A stretch of 47,812 nucleotides of DNA from Phycisphaerae bacterium. Lineage in GTDB: Bacteria > Planctomycetota > Phycisphaerae > UBA1845 > Fen-1342. This document shows, one piece after another, positions 39,493 to 47,418 of the stretch (position 1 is the stretch's first letter; each line of letters starts with the position of its first letter). The position numbers were made by a program, and so were the translations under genes. The notes below the pieces were generated by a model, which saw only the letters and a program-made list of their open reading frames with translations, was not told the origin of the DNA and ran no database searches. The stretch covers positions 1-47,812 of the forward strand of contig JAUWNI010000016.1 in assembly GCA_030612705.1 (NCBI GenBank). Reading direction: 5' to 3'.

Positions 39493-40311
39493 TCAATTGT
39501 CGCCTTCTTTGGCGTAGATGATGTAGGTTATCGCGAAGTACGGGTGCAGGTTGTTGTGCGGCAAGTTGCCGCCGGTCGCCTCGGTTATCGAAGGGCTGGG
39601 CGAGAGGCAGTCGACCACTGTCGGCGTTGTTGTGGGGGCAATCAACTGGACGAGTTGGGTTCCGACGGTACCGGAGTCGGCGCCTTCGATCTGGTGGTGG
39701 TGGTCGAAGTTGTGCCTGTGGGCGGGCAACTCGTCGGCGGTGAGGGTGTGCGTCGCCGCGCCGCCGTGCGAGGTGAACATGCCGGAGACGGAGGTGAGCG
39801 GGGCACCGGCCGCGGTTGAGTCGCTCGCCCCCATGGGTGAGCGGTTGCGGAAGTTGGGCAGGCGGAATGTGGTGGCTCCGTCGCCGGCGCCATAATAAGT
39901 TCCGATGGTATGAAACAGGTCAAAATAGGTGGTACGTGAGACGAGTTGGCCGTTGCAGGGTAGCCAGCCGGGCGGGATGGCGTGATGGTTGCCCGCCCAC
40001 ATGCGCACTTCGCCGATGAGGCCGGCGGCGCCGGCCGGGCCGGGGATCGGGTTCATGAAGACCACCACGATGTCCTGCTCGTTGGCGTTGGCGACAAGTT
40101 GTTCTAGCTCTTCGGTGGTGAGTGTGCGACCGGATTCGAGCTCGGCGGTGTAGAGCTCCGGGTCGGCCTCCGTGGTCGCCGACTGCGAGTCCAGGAGGTT
40201 TTCGGGCATGCAGATCGGCGAGGTCTGTACGAGCAATAAACCGGCGGTGACGGCCAGCACGGTTGGTAACATCCCGGCACGTCTGAGATTATGTTGAATT
40301 ACGCTTTTCAT
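39493..40311 (-). CDS. Secreted phage tail collar-domain protein
   Basis: 272 residues. The N-terminus RRAGMLPTVLAVTAGLLLVQTSPIC looks like a signal peptide, so export is likely. The collar domain begins at GLIGEVRMWAGNHHAIPPGWLPCNGQ and continues with YGAGDGATTFRLPNFRNRSPMG. A short GPAGAAG precedes it. Such MdpB-like proteins are phage-derived but often chromosomal surface proteins; no other phage gene is present. The C-terminus HNNLHPYFAITYIIYAKEGDN is the standard collar ending. Confidence 0.88.
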   Translation of the reverse strand: MKSVIQHNLRRAGMLPTVLAVTAGLLLVQTSPICMPENLLDSQSATTEADPELYTAELESGRTLTTEELEQLVANANEQDIVVVFMNPIPGPAGAAGLIGEVRMWAGNHHAIPPGWLPCNGQLVSRTTYFDLFHTIGTYYGAGDGATTFRLPNFRNRSPMGASDSTAAGAPLTSVSGMFTSHGGAATHTLTADELPAHRHNFDHHHQIEGADSGTVGTQLVQLIAPTTTPTVVDCLSPSPSITEATGGNLPHNNLHPYFAITYIIYAKEGDN

Positions 40312-40448
40312 CGGGTTTCGTCTCCTGCGCTCGGCGAGAGTGCGGGTTCTGCACGGCGGAGGTGCCGCTGCTTGTCCATTATCGGCTGATTGGGGGTGAT
40401 CGGTTTCGGGAGATTATGAGGAATCGGCGGAACGTGAACCGGTAGCAA

Positions 40449-41009
40449 TCAAACCGGTGGGTCGTCGATGTTCCCCTTCGATCGTCGGGCCTGGTCGATG
40501 TTGGCGAGGAAGCCTTTGACCTCCTGGTCGGTGTCGAAGATCCAGTCGAGCTCGCAGACGGCGGAGGTGCTTCGGCGGGTGAGGTGCGGGATGCCGAGCA
40601 GCACCGTGACCTTGCCCAGATCGTCCCAGGGGATGGAGTAGGCGTTGCGGGGCGTGCGGGCCTGGACGCCCCGGGGTGTGACGGCGGCGTAGCGGTGGCC
40701 CTCGGAGAGCAGCACGCGGAGTCGCGGCAAGGCCCAGGCCAGCGAGCCGGCCGAGATCACCGCGCCGAGCGTCACCGACTTGTTCGGCCAATGTCCGTCG
40801 AGCAGCACGACGGCCAGGAAGCGAAACAGCCAGGGGGAGAAGATCAGCGTGTTGACGAAGGGGAGATAAATTCGCCACGGTCGTCGCGGCCGCCAGATCA
40901 GCGTGTGCCGGTCGTATTCGAAGCCGCACTCGGGGCATTGGCGGAATACGTCCGGGAGGAGGGGGGCGTGGCCGCATTCGGGGCATTTGTCGGGTCCGGA
41001 GACGGGCAT
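40449..41009 (-). CDS. Membrane protein with N-terminal double zinc ribbon
   Basis: 186 residues, function unknown. CPECGHAPLLPDVFRQCPECG at residues ~9-30 is a zinc ribbon. A hydrophobic region (about residues 50-95) follows, then a soluble domain (YAAVTPRGVQARTPRNAYSIPWDDLGKVTV) resembling PH-like YcxB domains, which is only an impression. The zinc ribbon plus membrane layout mirrors the protein at 28387, with the order reversed. Confidence 0.65.
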   Translation of the reverse strand: MPVSGPDKCPECGHAPLLPDVFRQCPECGFEYDRHTLIWRPRRPWRIYLPFVNTLIFSPWLFRFLAVVLLDGHWPNKSVTLGAVISAGSLAWALPRLRVLLSEGHRYAAVTPRGVQARTPRNAYSIPWDDLGKVTVLLGIPHLTRRSTSAVCELDWIFDTDQEVKGFLANIDQARRSKGNIDDPPV

Positions 41010-41189
41010 GGATCGATTATACCTATCAGGGAGTGCTGTGTTGTTGGTTTACGATCCGATTCCTGAGCGCGGGTGAGGGGGTTGGGTGCCATGGCCAAGC
41101 GAAGCGCGGCCATGCTGGTTCCGTATCGAGAAACATGCCCGCGCCTTCGGCTTGGGCATGGCACCCATCAATTGAGGTGTGGCGGAGTG
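41010..41189. repeat. Gap with a GGGTGCCATGGCCAAGC hairpin
   Basis: About 41084-41165 is a two-part hairpin: arms GGTGCCATGGCCAAGC and CTTGGGCATGGCACC, with a nested CATGGCC/GGCCATG. It is a diverged relative of the element at 33637 and more distantly of the 47-base family. No gene is seen. Confidence 0.7.
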
Positions 41190-42737
41190 CTAGCGCGAGG
41201 GGGGTCGTGGTGGTAAAAGAACTCTACAAAAGCGGCCGAAGAGGGTGTGCGGGGAGGCGGACTCGATGTGGACGTTGATGATTGCGCCGATGTGGTCGGG
41301 GGGGGCGTCGAAGACTGCCATCAGGTCGCCGGGGGTTCGGCCGACAAGTTGAGTTGTTGGCGATTCGCGATGCGTTGGCTTGGTGTCGGGGTCGGCGTTG
41401 CCGTATCCCTCGCTTGCGCTTCGGGCTCTGTTTCTGGAGAGGGTAGGGCTGTGTTTGCCGCGGGTGCGGAGCTGGGAGTTGTGCTCGCCTTGGGCTTTGC
41501 GGGCGGCTTTGCTCGGGCCTTCGACGAGGATTTCGACTTCCTGTCCGATCAGGGCTTGTTTACGGCGGCGGCTGATTTCGCTTTGGATCGCGAGCAGCTC
41601 GTTGTTGCGTTGGACCTTGGTTTCGTGGGGAACATCGTCGGCGGTGCGGTCGGCCTTCGTGCCGGGGCGGGGGGAGTACTTGAAGATGAAGAGGCTGTCG
41701 TAATCGATCCGGCGAACGAGGTCGACCGTTTGTTGGAAGTCCTGCTCGGTTTCGCCGCTGAAGCCGACGATGAAGTCGCCGGCCAGAGTAATGTTGGGCA
41801 CGTATTTGCGGGCGGTGTCGATCAGCTTGAGGTAGCTGTCGGCGGTGTAGTTACGGCGCATGGCCTTCAGGATGCGGTCGGAGCCGGACTGGGCGGGGAT
41901 GTGCAGGTAGGGCATGACGCGCGGATAGTCGCGCATGACGCGGAAGATGTCCTCGTCCCAGTCGGCGGGGAAGCTGGTGACGAAACGGATGCGGTCGATG
42001 CCCTCCACCTCGTGCGTGCGTTCGAGCAGCCGGGCGAACGGGACCGCCTGGTCGTTTTCCTGATAGACGTAGCTGTTGACCGTTTGGCCCAGCAGCGTGA
42101 TCTCGCGGCAGCCGAAGTCGGCGAGCAACTTGGCCTCGGTGATGATGTGGCCGGGTGGTCGGCTGCGTTCGGGGCCGCGGACGAACGGCACAACACAATA
42201 GGAGCAGAACTTGTCGCAGCCGCGCTGCACGCGGATGTAGGACTGTAGCACGGAGCCTTCGAGATTCGGCGTGCGGGCCAGGTCGAGGGCTTCGAGGTCG
42301 TCGGGTTCGAGGGAGCGCTGGAGAACCTTCGTGCGGCGGGATCGGCTGTCGGCGAGGGCGGCGACGTGTGTGCGGCGCCGGCGGACCTCTTCGAGCAGAT
42401 CGGGCAGTTGGTGGAGCTCGCCCGGTCCGCAGATCAGGTCGACGTGCGGGGCCTGCTTGAACAGGTCTTTCCCGACACGCTCGGCCATACAGCCGATGAC
42501 GCCGATGATGGTTTCGGGCCGGGTTTGCTTGAGGCTTTTGACTTGGCCGAGGCGTGAGAGGACTTTGTCCTCGGCGTGTTGGCGGACGCTGCACGTGTTG
42601 AAGAGGATCACGTCGGCGTCACGGTGGTTTTCGGCCGGTGTCATCCCACGGGCGCGGAGCCGGGCCTCGATGAGTTGGCTGTCGAGGATGTTCATCTGGC
42701 AGCCGAAGGTTTCGAGGAAGTATTTGGCGCCTCGCAC
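41190..42737 (-). CDS. miaB: tRNA-2-methylthio-N6-dimethylallyladenosine synthase MiaB
   Basis: 515 residues of a radical SAM methylthiotransferase that modifies A37 of tRNAs. The N-terminal UPF0004 domain has TFGCQMN, NTCSVRQHAEDK and GCMAERVG cluster Cys. The radical SAM motif is RGCDKFCSYCVVPFVRG. The C-terminal TRAM domain is split: after VEGPSKAA come about 50 extra residues (including NRARSASEGYGNADPDTK) before QLVGRTPGDLMAVF. The insert matches a dispersed planctomycete-type DNA repeat and makes the protein longer than the usual ~440-470. Confidence 0.93.
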   Translation of the reverse strand: MRGAKYFLETFGCQMNILDSQLIEARLRARGMTPAENHRDADVILFNTCSVRQHAEDKVLSRLGQVKSLKQTRPETIIGVIGCMAERVGKDLFKQAPHVDLICGPGELHQLPDLLEEVRRRRTHVAALADSRSRRTKVLQRSLEPDDLEALDLARTPNLEGSVLQSYIRVQRGCDKFCSYCVVPFVRGPERSRPPGHIITEAKLLADFGCREITLLGQTVNSYVYQENDQAVPFARLLERTHEVEGIDRIRFVTSFPADWDEDIFRVMRDYPRVMPYLHIPAQSGSDRILKAMRRNYTADSYLKLIDTARKYVPNITLAGDFIVGFSGETEQDFQQTVDLVRRIDYDSLFIFKYSPRPGTKADRTADDVPHETKVQRNNELLAIQSEISRRRKQALIGQEVEILVEGPSKAARKAQGEHNSQLRTRGKHSPTLSRNRARSASEGYGNADPDTKPTHRESPTTQLVGRTPGDLMAVFDAPPDHIGAIINVHIESASPHTLFGRFCRVLLPPRPPSR

Positions 42738-42933
42738 GTAATGCTTCTCCGAGTCGTTTCAGGCGCATTCCACTTCAAACGCGCATGTCAGGGATTGTAG
42801 CGGATGTCCCCTGTTTCGGCCGTAAAACGACGAACGGTTGCCGGTTCTCGACGTCGGCTGTCGTGAGGCTTCCGCGCACCGACGTCGGCCACGGGGGGCC
42901 GACGCTACTCGCGGATTGAGGCGTGACAGAGCA
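42738..42933. repeat. Gap with a GTCGGCC hairpin element
   Basis: 42880-42926 is a near-identical copy of 25813-25860. As there, it lies just beyond the stop codon of a minus-strand gene, so it may act in transcript termination. The miaB promoter should also lie in this gap. No gene is seen. Confidence 0.7.
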
Positions 42934-44094
42934 TTAGATGTATCTTCTCGCCAGTTCAGCGGTGATTTCGTCCACGTTTTCCGCGGTAATCCCCATTCTC
43001 CGATAGTGCGCTTCGACCAATTCCATCCTGTCCGGGTCGTCCATCTCGCGAATACAGGAGTATATTCCCAGCCTTCTTCCCACCTGATACCGTTGTTGAT
43101 GTTCCGGGGCCATTTCCAGGAACGCCCGCGGAACCCCGAGCATGGCATCCTTGTCCCGAGGCAGCGTGCCCTCCAAATCTGAAAAGAGATTCAGAATGTG
43201 GTCGCTCTTGACCATGCTGTTGATCCTGTTGAGATTTTCAATAAACGTCAGAAGCTCATCCGCCACTATAAGATCCGTACACTTATCAAAGCGGCCGTCA
43301 CGGTGAGTCTCGAAAAGCGGGGTACCTTCCGGGATGGCCAGCGTTCTAATCCGGATAAAGTCGGGGTCGATTCTGTTCAGAGCGTCGGCCGACTCCATGG
43401 CATGAGCCTCGGATAGTCTTCTGCCGCCCAGGCCCGGCATGAAATACTCGGAGACCTCGAACCCCGCGCCTTTGGCTTTGAGCCCGGCCTCGATGTGCAT
43501 CTGCTTTGTGCAACCCTTGTCGACCGCTTTGAGCACCTCGTCAGAGCCCGATTCAAGGCCGATGTGGATCCGATCCAGACCAGCTTCCCTGATTGCCTTG
43601 AGGTCCTCGACTTTACGAAACGCGACGGTCTGCGAGCGGGCGTACGACGTGATCCGCTCGATCGACGGGAATCGCTTCCGGAGGTGCGTCAGGATTTCGA
43701 CCAGATCGTCCGGCTTGGCAACCAGGCTGTTCGCGTCCTGGAGGAACACCGATTTCATGCCGCCCGCAAAAAGCCAGTTAAACGCGGCGGCAAAGGTCTC
43801 TGCCTCGCCCGGCTCCATGTTCCCGACGAGCCCGTTGATCTCGGGCCGCGGTATGGAGCCGGAGTCGCCGGCCAGTTCTCGCAATGCTTCCACCTGGCGA
43901 TAAACCGAATCGATATCCCTTTTGACGTGCTCAGCCGAACGCAAGGAGAACTTCGTACCCTTGTAGACCGGACAGAAAGTACACCGATTCCACGGACAAT
44001 TCCGCGTGACACGTATCAACAGGCTGCACGCCTCACTCGGCGGCCGGATAGGGCCTTGCTCAAACCCACGGTAGCAGTCGCTGGCTTTACGCAT
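42934..44094 (-). CDS. Radical SAM protein of unknown function
   Basis: 386 residues from ATG 44094. The cluster motif is RNCPWNRCTFCPVY, a CX4CX2C spacing used by a minority of radical SAM families in place of CX3CX2C. The core barrel shows VFLQDANSLV, RITSYARSQTV, LDRIHIGLESGSDEVL and SEYFMPGLGG. The frame is open upstream, but it would translate a GGTGCGGT/ACCGCACC hairpin (44143-44160) and then overlap kynB, so the later start is preferred. It lies 100 bases downstream of the kynB-like gene on the same strand. Substrate unknown. Confidence 0.82.
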   Translation of the reverse strand: MRKASDCYRGFEQGPIRPPSEACSLLIRVTRNCPWNRCTFCPVYKGTKFSLRSAEHVKRDIDSVYRQVEALRELAGDSGSIPRPEINGLVGNMEPGEAETFAAAFNWLFAGGMKSVFLQDANSLVAKPDDLVEILTHLRKRFPSIERITSYARSQTVAFRKVEDLKAIREAGLDRIHIGLESGSDEVLKAVDKGCTKQMHIEAGLKAKGAGFEVSEYFMPGLGGRRLSEAHAMESADALNRIDPDFIRIRTLAIPEGTPLFETHRDGRFDKCTDLIVADELLTFIENLNRINSMVKSDHILNLFSDLEGTLPRDKDAMLGVPRAFLEMAPEHQQRYQVGRRLGIYSCIREMDDPDRMELVEAHYRRMGITAENVDEITAELARRYI

Positions 44095-44142
44095 CACATT
44101 ATTCCCGTCAACCGCAGTAGTACTGTCAAGCCCAGTTTGTAG

Positions 44143-44160
44143 GGTGCGGTTCACCGCACC
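44143..44160. repeat. Perfect 8-2-8 hairpin between kynB-like and radical SAM genes
   Basis: GGTGCGGT and ACCGCACC are separated by two bases. It could attenuate read-through from the kynB-like gene, and it argues against coding in this stretch. Confidence 0.65.
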
Positions 44161-44194
44161 AAATCCTTCTGCTGGCATGCCGATTCCACAACCT

Positions 44195-44818
44195 CTATGA
44201 GGGAACCGGGCGCAGGACGGCGCGCAGCGGGCTGGCGTCGCAACCCACGAGCCGTAGCGGCAGCGCGATAAGCTCGTACTCGCCGGGAGGCACATGATCC
44301 AAACGCAGCCCCTCGATGCTGGCGATCCCGTGTTCCGCCAGCCGGCGGTGAACCGGCAGCCCCGCCGCCGTGAACAGGTCGACCCCGGGAGTGTCGATAC
44401 CGACCAGCCGCACTCCAGCGGCGTGCAAAGCGTCCGCCAGCTCGACCGACAGCGCGGCGAAGTCCTCATTAAACCGGGTCGGATCAGGAAACGTACCGGT
44501 CGCGAGCAGAACGCGTGTCGTACGAATCGTCTCGGTCAGGTCGTCGGGCCGTATCGCCGTCGCGCGCGTGACGTCGACCCGGACCACCTGGCAGCGGCCG
44601 ACGTAGGCATCGAGCGGCATCTGGTCGATCGTGGCACCGTCGGGCGCAACGTGAGAAAACGCATCGGCATGCGTTCCAACGTGCACGGTCGTGTGTATCG
44701 CCGAAGCCGTCACCGGATCGCCGGCGCTGCGGTCGAACGTGGTCTCGCGCCGAAACGCCCGATCGCCCGGCCAGACGCACACCTCGGCGCTGATCGGTGC
44801 TGAGATGTCGTAGAGCAT
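44195..44818 (-). CDS. kynB: Cyclase-family hydrolase, kynurenine formamidase-like
   Basis: 207 residues, the length of bacterial KynB. The metal-binding motif HVGTHADAFSH (near residue 45) and YDISAPISAEVCVWPGD at the N-terminus are typical of the cyclase family. KynB hydrolyses N-formylkynurenine in aerobic tryptophan degradation, but no other kyn gene is present, so another formamide, amide or lactone may be the substrate. GGAGG lies about 8 bases upstream of the ATG. Confidence 0.82.
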   Translation of the reverse strand: MLYDISAPISAEVCVWPGDRAFRRETTFDRSAGDPVTASAIHTTVHVGTHADAFSHVAPDGATIDQMPLDAYVGRCQVVRVDVTRATAIRPDDLTETIRTTRVLLATGTFPDPTRFNEDFAALSVELADALHAAGVRLVGIDTPGVDLFTAAGLPVHRRLAEHGIASIEGLRLDHVPPGEYELIALPLRLVGCDASPLRAVLRPVPS

Positions 44819-45454
44819 GGAGTTGACCTCCGCGGCGAAATCGAAGCATCATAGCAGCCGGGTGGCACTGTCAAGCGCCAGCTTGGCAGTGCTCTTGGAA
44901 GGAAGGGCTTGAGCGTCTCAAGACCACGACCCAGCTTCACTGGATCGTGCCACCCGCCCGCGATAGCGGGACGTGAGCCGAAGGTGATCAAGTGTGTGTT
45001 TCGCGCGCCCCCTAATTGAGCACCTTCGTTATCAGGACGTTGGACGCACGGACCGGGCGAGGGAACGGCGGCGGGCGGATTAGTCCTTGAATGGCGGGCC
45101 ACGGCGATTTCCGGTATTTCTAGATATTATAGCATGGGGAGGCGCTGTGTCAAGTGGGCAGAGTTTGATCGCGCGCCGGGGTGGCACGGTCTAGCGTCGC
45201 CGGAGGGGTACACGGCTTGCCAGCAAGGTCGTCGCGACGCTAGGCCGTGGTCTCCTCCAAGACCAAGCGACCATCTCCGTCCCGCACCACGGCCTGCCGT
45301 CGCATGTGCGTTTGCACGAAGATCACGCATATCTGGGCGACGCCAGACCGTGCCACCCGCCGGGCCGCGCGCCACGCAGGGCCACGAGAGTGAGTGCGTC
45401 AACCCCTAAGTTCCAGCCACGCTGGATCGTGCTATCCGCGCGCCTCCGGGAATA
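44819..45454. repeat. 636-bp gene-free region with long nested inverted repeats
   Basis: Arms at 45179-45201 and 45336-45358 pair 22 of 23 bases (GGGTGGCACGGTCT...). An inner pair lies near 45230-45253 and 45284-45304 (AGGCCGTGGT/ACCACGGCCT). A smaller GGTGGCAC element lies at 44860-44962. No open frame here looks real; the region is likely several REP-like units, possibly transcribed as a structured RNA. Confidence 0.7.
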
Positions 45455-46045
45455 TCAGAATCCGACCATCCGGTTCCAGTCGGCCACGTACATCTCGATT
45501 CTCTGGAATTCGCTCGGCAGCAAGAGCCGGTTGTGGGCGATGAAATTGCGCGCTTTCTCAAGTTCTTCCATTCGCTGTTTGAGCCAGTGTTGAGATGGGA
45601 CAAGATCAGCAAAATCCTCCCACGAGTTGATAACTACATCGGCGAGGTGTCCGAATTCCACAAAGCCCAGCAGCTCTTTCTTTGAGCCTTCCAGCCACGA
45701 GTCTTTCTGCGCACTTTCCCGACGAGACTCAGCAAAGCGCCGGACTGCCTGCGGGACGCCTTTCTCCCACCAGTCGGCACCATGTTTGTCAATGAGGCGT
45801 TCCTTGATGAGCTCCCGAACGGAGCTCTCAAAACAATACACAAGCGCGTAGAGACGGGACATCTGCAGCGCTTCGTTGCGCATTCCCACGTCGAAAGGGC
45901 TGAGTGTCTCTTCAAGAAGTCGACTCTCAGTCGCGCGCTGGTCCGCCCCGATTCGAATGCCGGCGCTGCGGAAACGCTCAGCCTCAGCCTCAAAAGACAG
46001 GCCTCGAAAGAGATAGTCTCTGATATCCTTCAGTGTATCACTCAA
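45455..46045 (-). CDS. HEPN-domain protein (Swt1-type)
   Basis: 196 residues. An all-helical C-terminal HEPN domain ends in ARNFIAHNRLLLP, containing the RNxxxH-type motif expected of HEPN ribonucleases. ALVYCFESSVRELIKERL fits Swt1-like HEPN. The start is TTG at 46045, which overlaps the true stop of the DUF5343 gene (TTGAGTGA), so the two are translationally coupled; GGAG lies about 10 bases upstream. HEPN RNases serve in toxin-antitoxin and antiviral systems, so a defence function is plausible but inferred. Confidence 0.78.
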   Translation of the reverse strand: MSDTLKDIRDYLFRGLSFEAEAERFRSAGIRIGADQRATESRLLEETLSPFDVGMRNEALQMSRLYALVYCFESSVRELIKERLIDKHGADWWEKGVPQAVRRFAESRRESAQKDSWLEGSKKELLGFVEFGHLADVVINSWEDFADLVPSQHWLKQRMEELEKARNFIAHNRLLLPSEFQRIEMYVADWNRMVGF

Positions 46046-46150
46046 GGAGGTGCTCCTTCAGTGACTTGAAAATGGCGTTGAAAACTTCGACGTCCTTGGT
46101 GGCTGGGAGATGGATCTGAATACTGTAATTCAGACTGCCAATGCCCCCCC
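46038..46150 (-). other. Out-of-frame C-terminal segment of the DUF5343 gene
   Basis: Read in the -1 frame after the G7 run, this segment encodes IGSLNYSIQIHLPATKDVEVF and continues NAIFKSLKEHLLE to a TGA at 46038-46040. This looks like the genuine C-terminus of the protein. One extra G (G8), or a -1 ribosomal slip, would join it to the upstream frame and give about 208 residues. Confidence 0.75.
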
Positions 46151-46663
46151 GTTGCGAAAGACGCCCATCTTCTCTCCGGTCTGCTTCCTTAGGCGCTGCT
46201 TTTCCTTTTCCTTTTCCTTTTTCTTTTCAACGGACGGCGCCTTTGCAGTACTCAAATCAGCTAGTTTCAGGAGGGCATAGAACGTCGTCGTCATAAACTG
46301 AGCCAGGCTGTGCGACACGTTGTGAACGGACTTGAACTTCCCTGTGATCGCCTTCCGATCTTTCTCAGTCGGGTTCTCGTTGATATGGAAAATCTCTTCG
46401 TACGCCTCGCGCAACGCGTCGCCCAAGATCCGTTTCGACCTTGAGGGATCTCTGTAGTTGTGATACCGATTCGTTGGGGCGCCATCGGGCGCCAGAAAGC
46501 CAAGATCTTTCAACAGCGGGATGACCGCTTGGTCATTGCTGCTCTTGAACCCAATGCTTCTGAGATGCGCAATCGTAAACTTGGGCGGCGCGGTTCCCTC
46601 GACAATCTTTCGCAGTATCGCCGCGAGGTTCTTAGAGCTCGGTAGATAGCGCTTCGTAAGCAT
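46130..46663 (-). CDS. DUF5343-family protein, frameshifted at a G7 run
   Basis: 177 residues as read, resembling DUF5343. FTIAHLRSIGFKSSNDQAVIPLLKDLGFL looks like a winged-helix-like N-terminus, and RYHNYRDPSRSKRILGDALREAYEEIF follows. A Lys/Glu-rich linker (VEKKKEKEKEKQRLRKQ) precedes the break. Translation goes out of frame at seven G (minus strand, 46144-46150), ending after GGALAV; a conserved-looking tail continues in the next frame to 46038 and overlaps the HEPN gene. A sequencing error, a real mutation or phase variation could explain it. Confidence 0.75.
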   Translation of the reverse strand: MLTKRYLPSSKNLAAILRKIVEGTAPPKFTIAHLRSIGFKSSNDQAVIPLLKDLGFLAPDGAPTNRYHNYRDPSRSKRILGDALREAYEEIFHINENPTEKDRKAITGKFKSVHNVSHSLAQFMTTTFYALLKLADLSTAKAPSVEKKKEKEKEKQRLRKQTGEKMGVFRNGGALAV

Positions 46664-46760
46664 GGCACGCCTTTCAAATGTGAGCGGTCTCGTGACGGAC
46701 CCCTACGGCTAACATTGTGCCAACCTCGCCTGTGCCAGTATTCTCCTCCCACACAGCGTT

Positions 46761-46946
46761 TTACACAACTGCTGGTTCGTTAGCCGTTCGCTTTTCGAGG
46801 AGCGCCTCCAGAATCTTCTCCGGCGTGATCGGCAGATCCTTGATCAAGACGCCGGTGGCGTTGGCGATGGCGTGGGCGACGGCGCCGAGGACGGGGAGCG
46901 TGCTGCCTTCGCCGATCTCTATGGCACCGAAGGGGCCGCGCCTCAA
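46761..46946 (-). pseudogene. Truncated duplicate of the molybdenum hydroxylase C-terminus
   Basis: It encodes GPFGAIEIGEGSTLPVLGAV and then AHAIANATGVLIKDLPITPEKI, matching the last ~60 residues of the hydroxylase at 218-3250, with about 90% DNA identity over roughly 46820-46938. Homology stops abruptly at GGGGCCGCG, next to the relE stop codon. No promoter or start belongs to it. It is a recent partial duplication. Confidence 0.85.
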
Positions 46947-47215
46947 ATGCCGCGATACACTTCCCGGCGATGGCCCAAGGCCGAAATGACGATGACTCGC
47001 CGGCCGTCATCCACCGAGTAGAGGATGCGGTATTGCCCCACGCGCAAACGAAAGTCCTGTACGCCACGCAGCTTCTTTGAGCCCGCCGGCCTGGGATCGG
47101 ACTCCAGCCTCAGAATGGTCTCCGATATCCGCCGAAACATCTTCTCGGACAGGCGGTCCATCTCCTTCTCGGCCGAGCGCTTGATGCGGATCGTGTAACC
47201 GCCGCCTTTGCTCAT
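46943..47215 (-). CDS. RelE/ParE-family toxin
   Basis: 90 residues. YTIRIKRSAEKEMDRLSEKMFRRI, LRGVQDFRLRVGQYRILYSVDD and VIVISALGHRREVY are the RelE superfamily core, with the basic residues of ribosome-dependent mRNA nucleases. The ATG overlaps the antitoxin stop by 4 bases. The 3' end abuts the truncated hydroxylase duplicate, suggesting that the module marks a rearrangement point. Confidence 0.88.
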   Translation of the reverse strand: MSKGGGYTIRIKRSAEKEMDRLSEKMFRRISETILRLESDPRPAGSKKLRGVQDFRLRVGQYRILYSVDDGRRVIVISALGHRREVYRGI

Positions 47216-47418
47216 CGGGCTTTTCGCTCGGAGAGATAATCGCGGAACGGGCGCGACGGCTCGCTCCGCCGTCTGGCGATCAGCGCGAGATCAAGGATGT
47301 CCCGCGCCAACGCCTTGTCGCGGGCGATCCTGACCAGCACGGCGTCTCGCTCGGCCTTGGGCAAGGCCTTCAGCGCCGTTAGGAACACGTCCGCCGTGGC
47401 CGCTTGGGCCTTCGTCAT
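47212..47418 (-). CDS. Antitoxin partner of RelE
   Basis: 68 residues from ATG 47418 (AGGTG upstream). It is helical and charged: MTKAQAATADVFLTALKALP, KAERDAVLVRIARDKALARD, ending RPFRDYLSERKAR. It is not closely recognisable to me, but size, position and the 4-base overlap with the toxin gene identify it as the antitoxin. An upstream extension in frame would translate a GCACCGGCGTCTCGCCGGTG palindrome and is rejected. Confidence 0.75.
   Translation of the reverse strand: MTKAQAATADVFLTALKALPKAERDAVLVRIARDKALARDILDLALIARRRSEPSRPFRDYLSERKAR

Noticed and set aside
39493..40311. Prophage remnant from the tail-collar gene
   Set aside because: It is a single gene with a signal peptide, no integrase or structural neighbours, and such genes are common as chromosomal surface proteins.
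41247..42248. 333-codon plus-strand frame opposite miaB
   Set aside because: Antisense shadow; miaB has complete radical SAM and TRAM motifs.
44095..44469. N-terminal extension of the radical SAM gene
   Set aside because: It would translate a hairpin repeat and overlap the kynB-like gene in another frame; homology begins after 44094.
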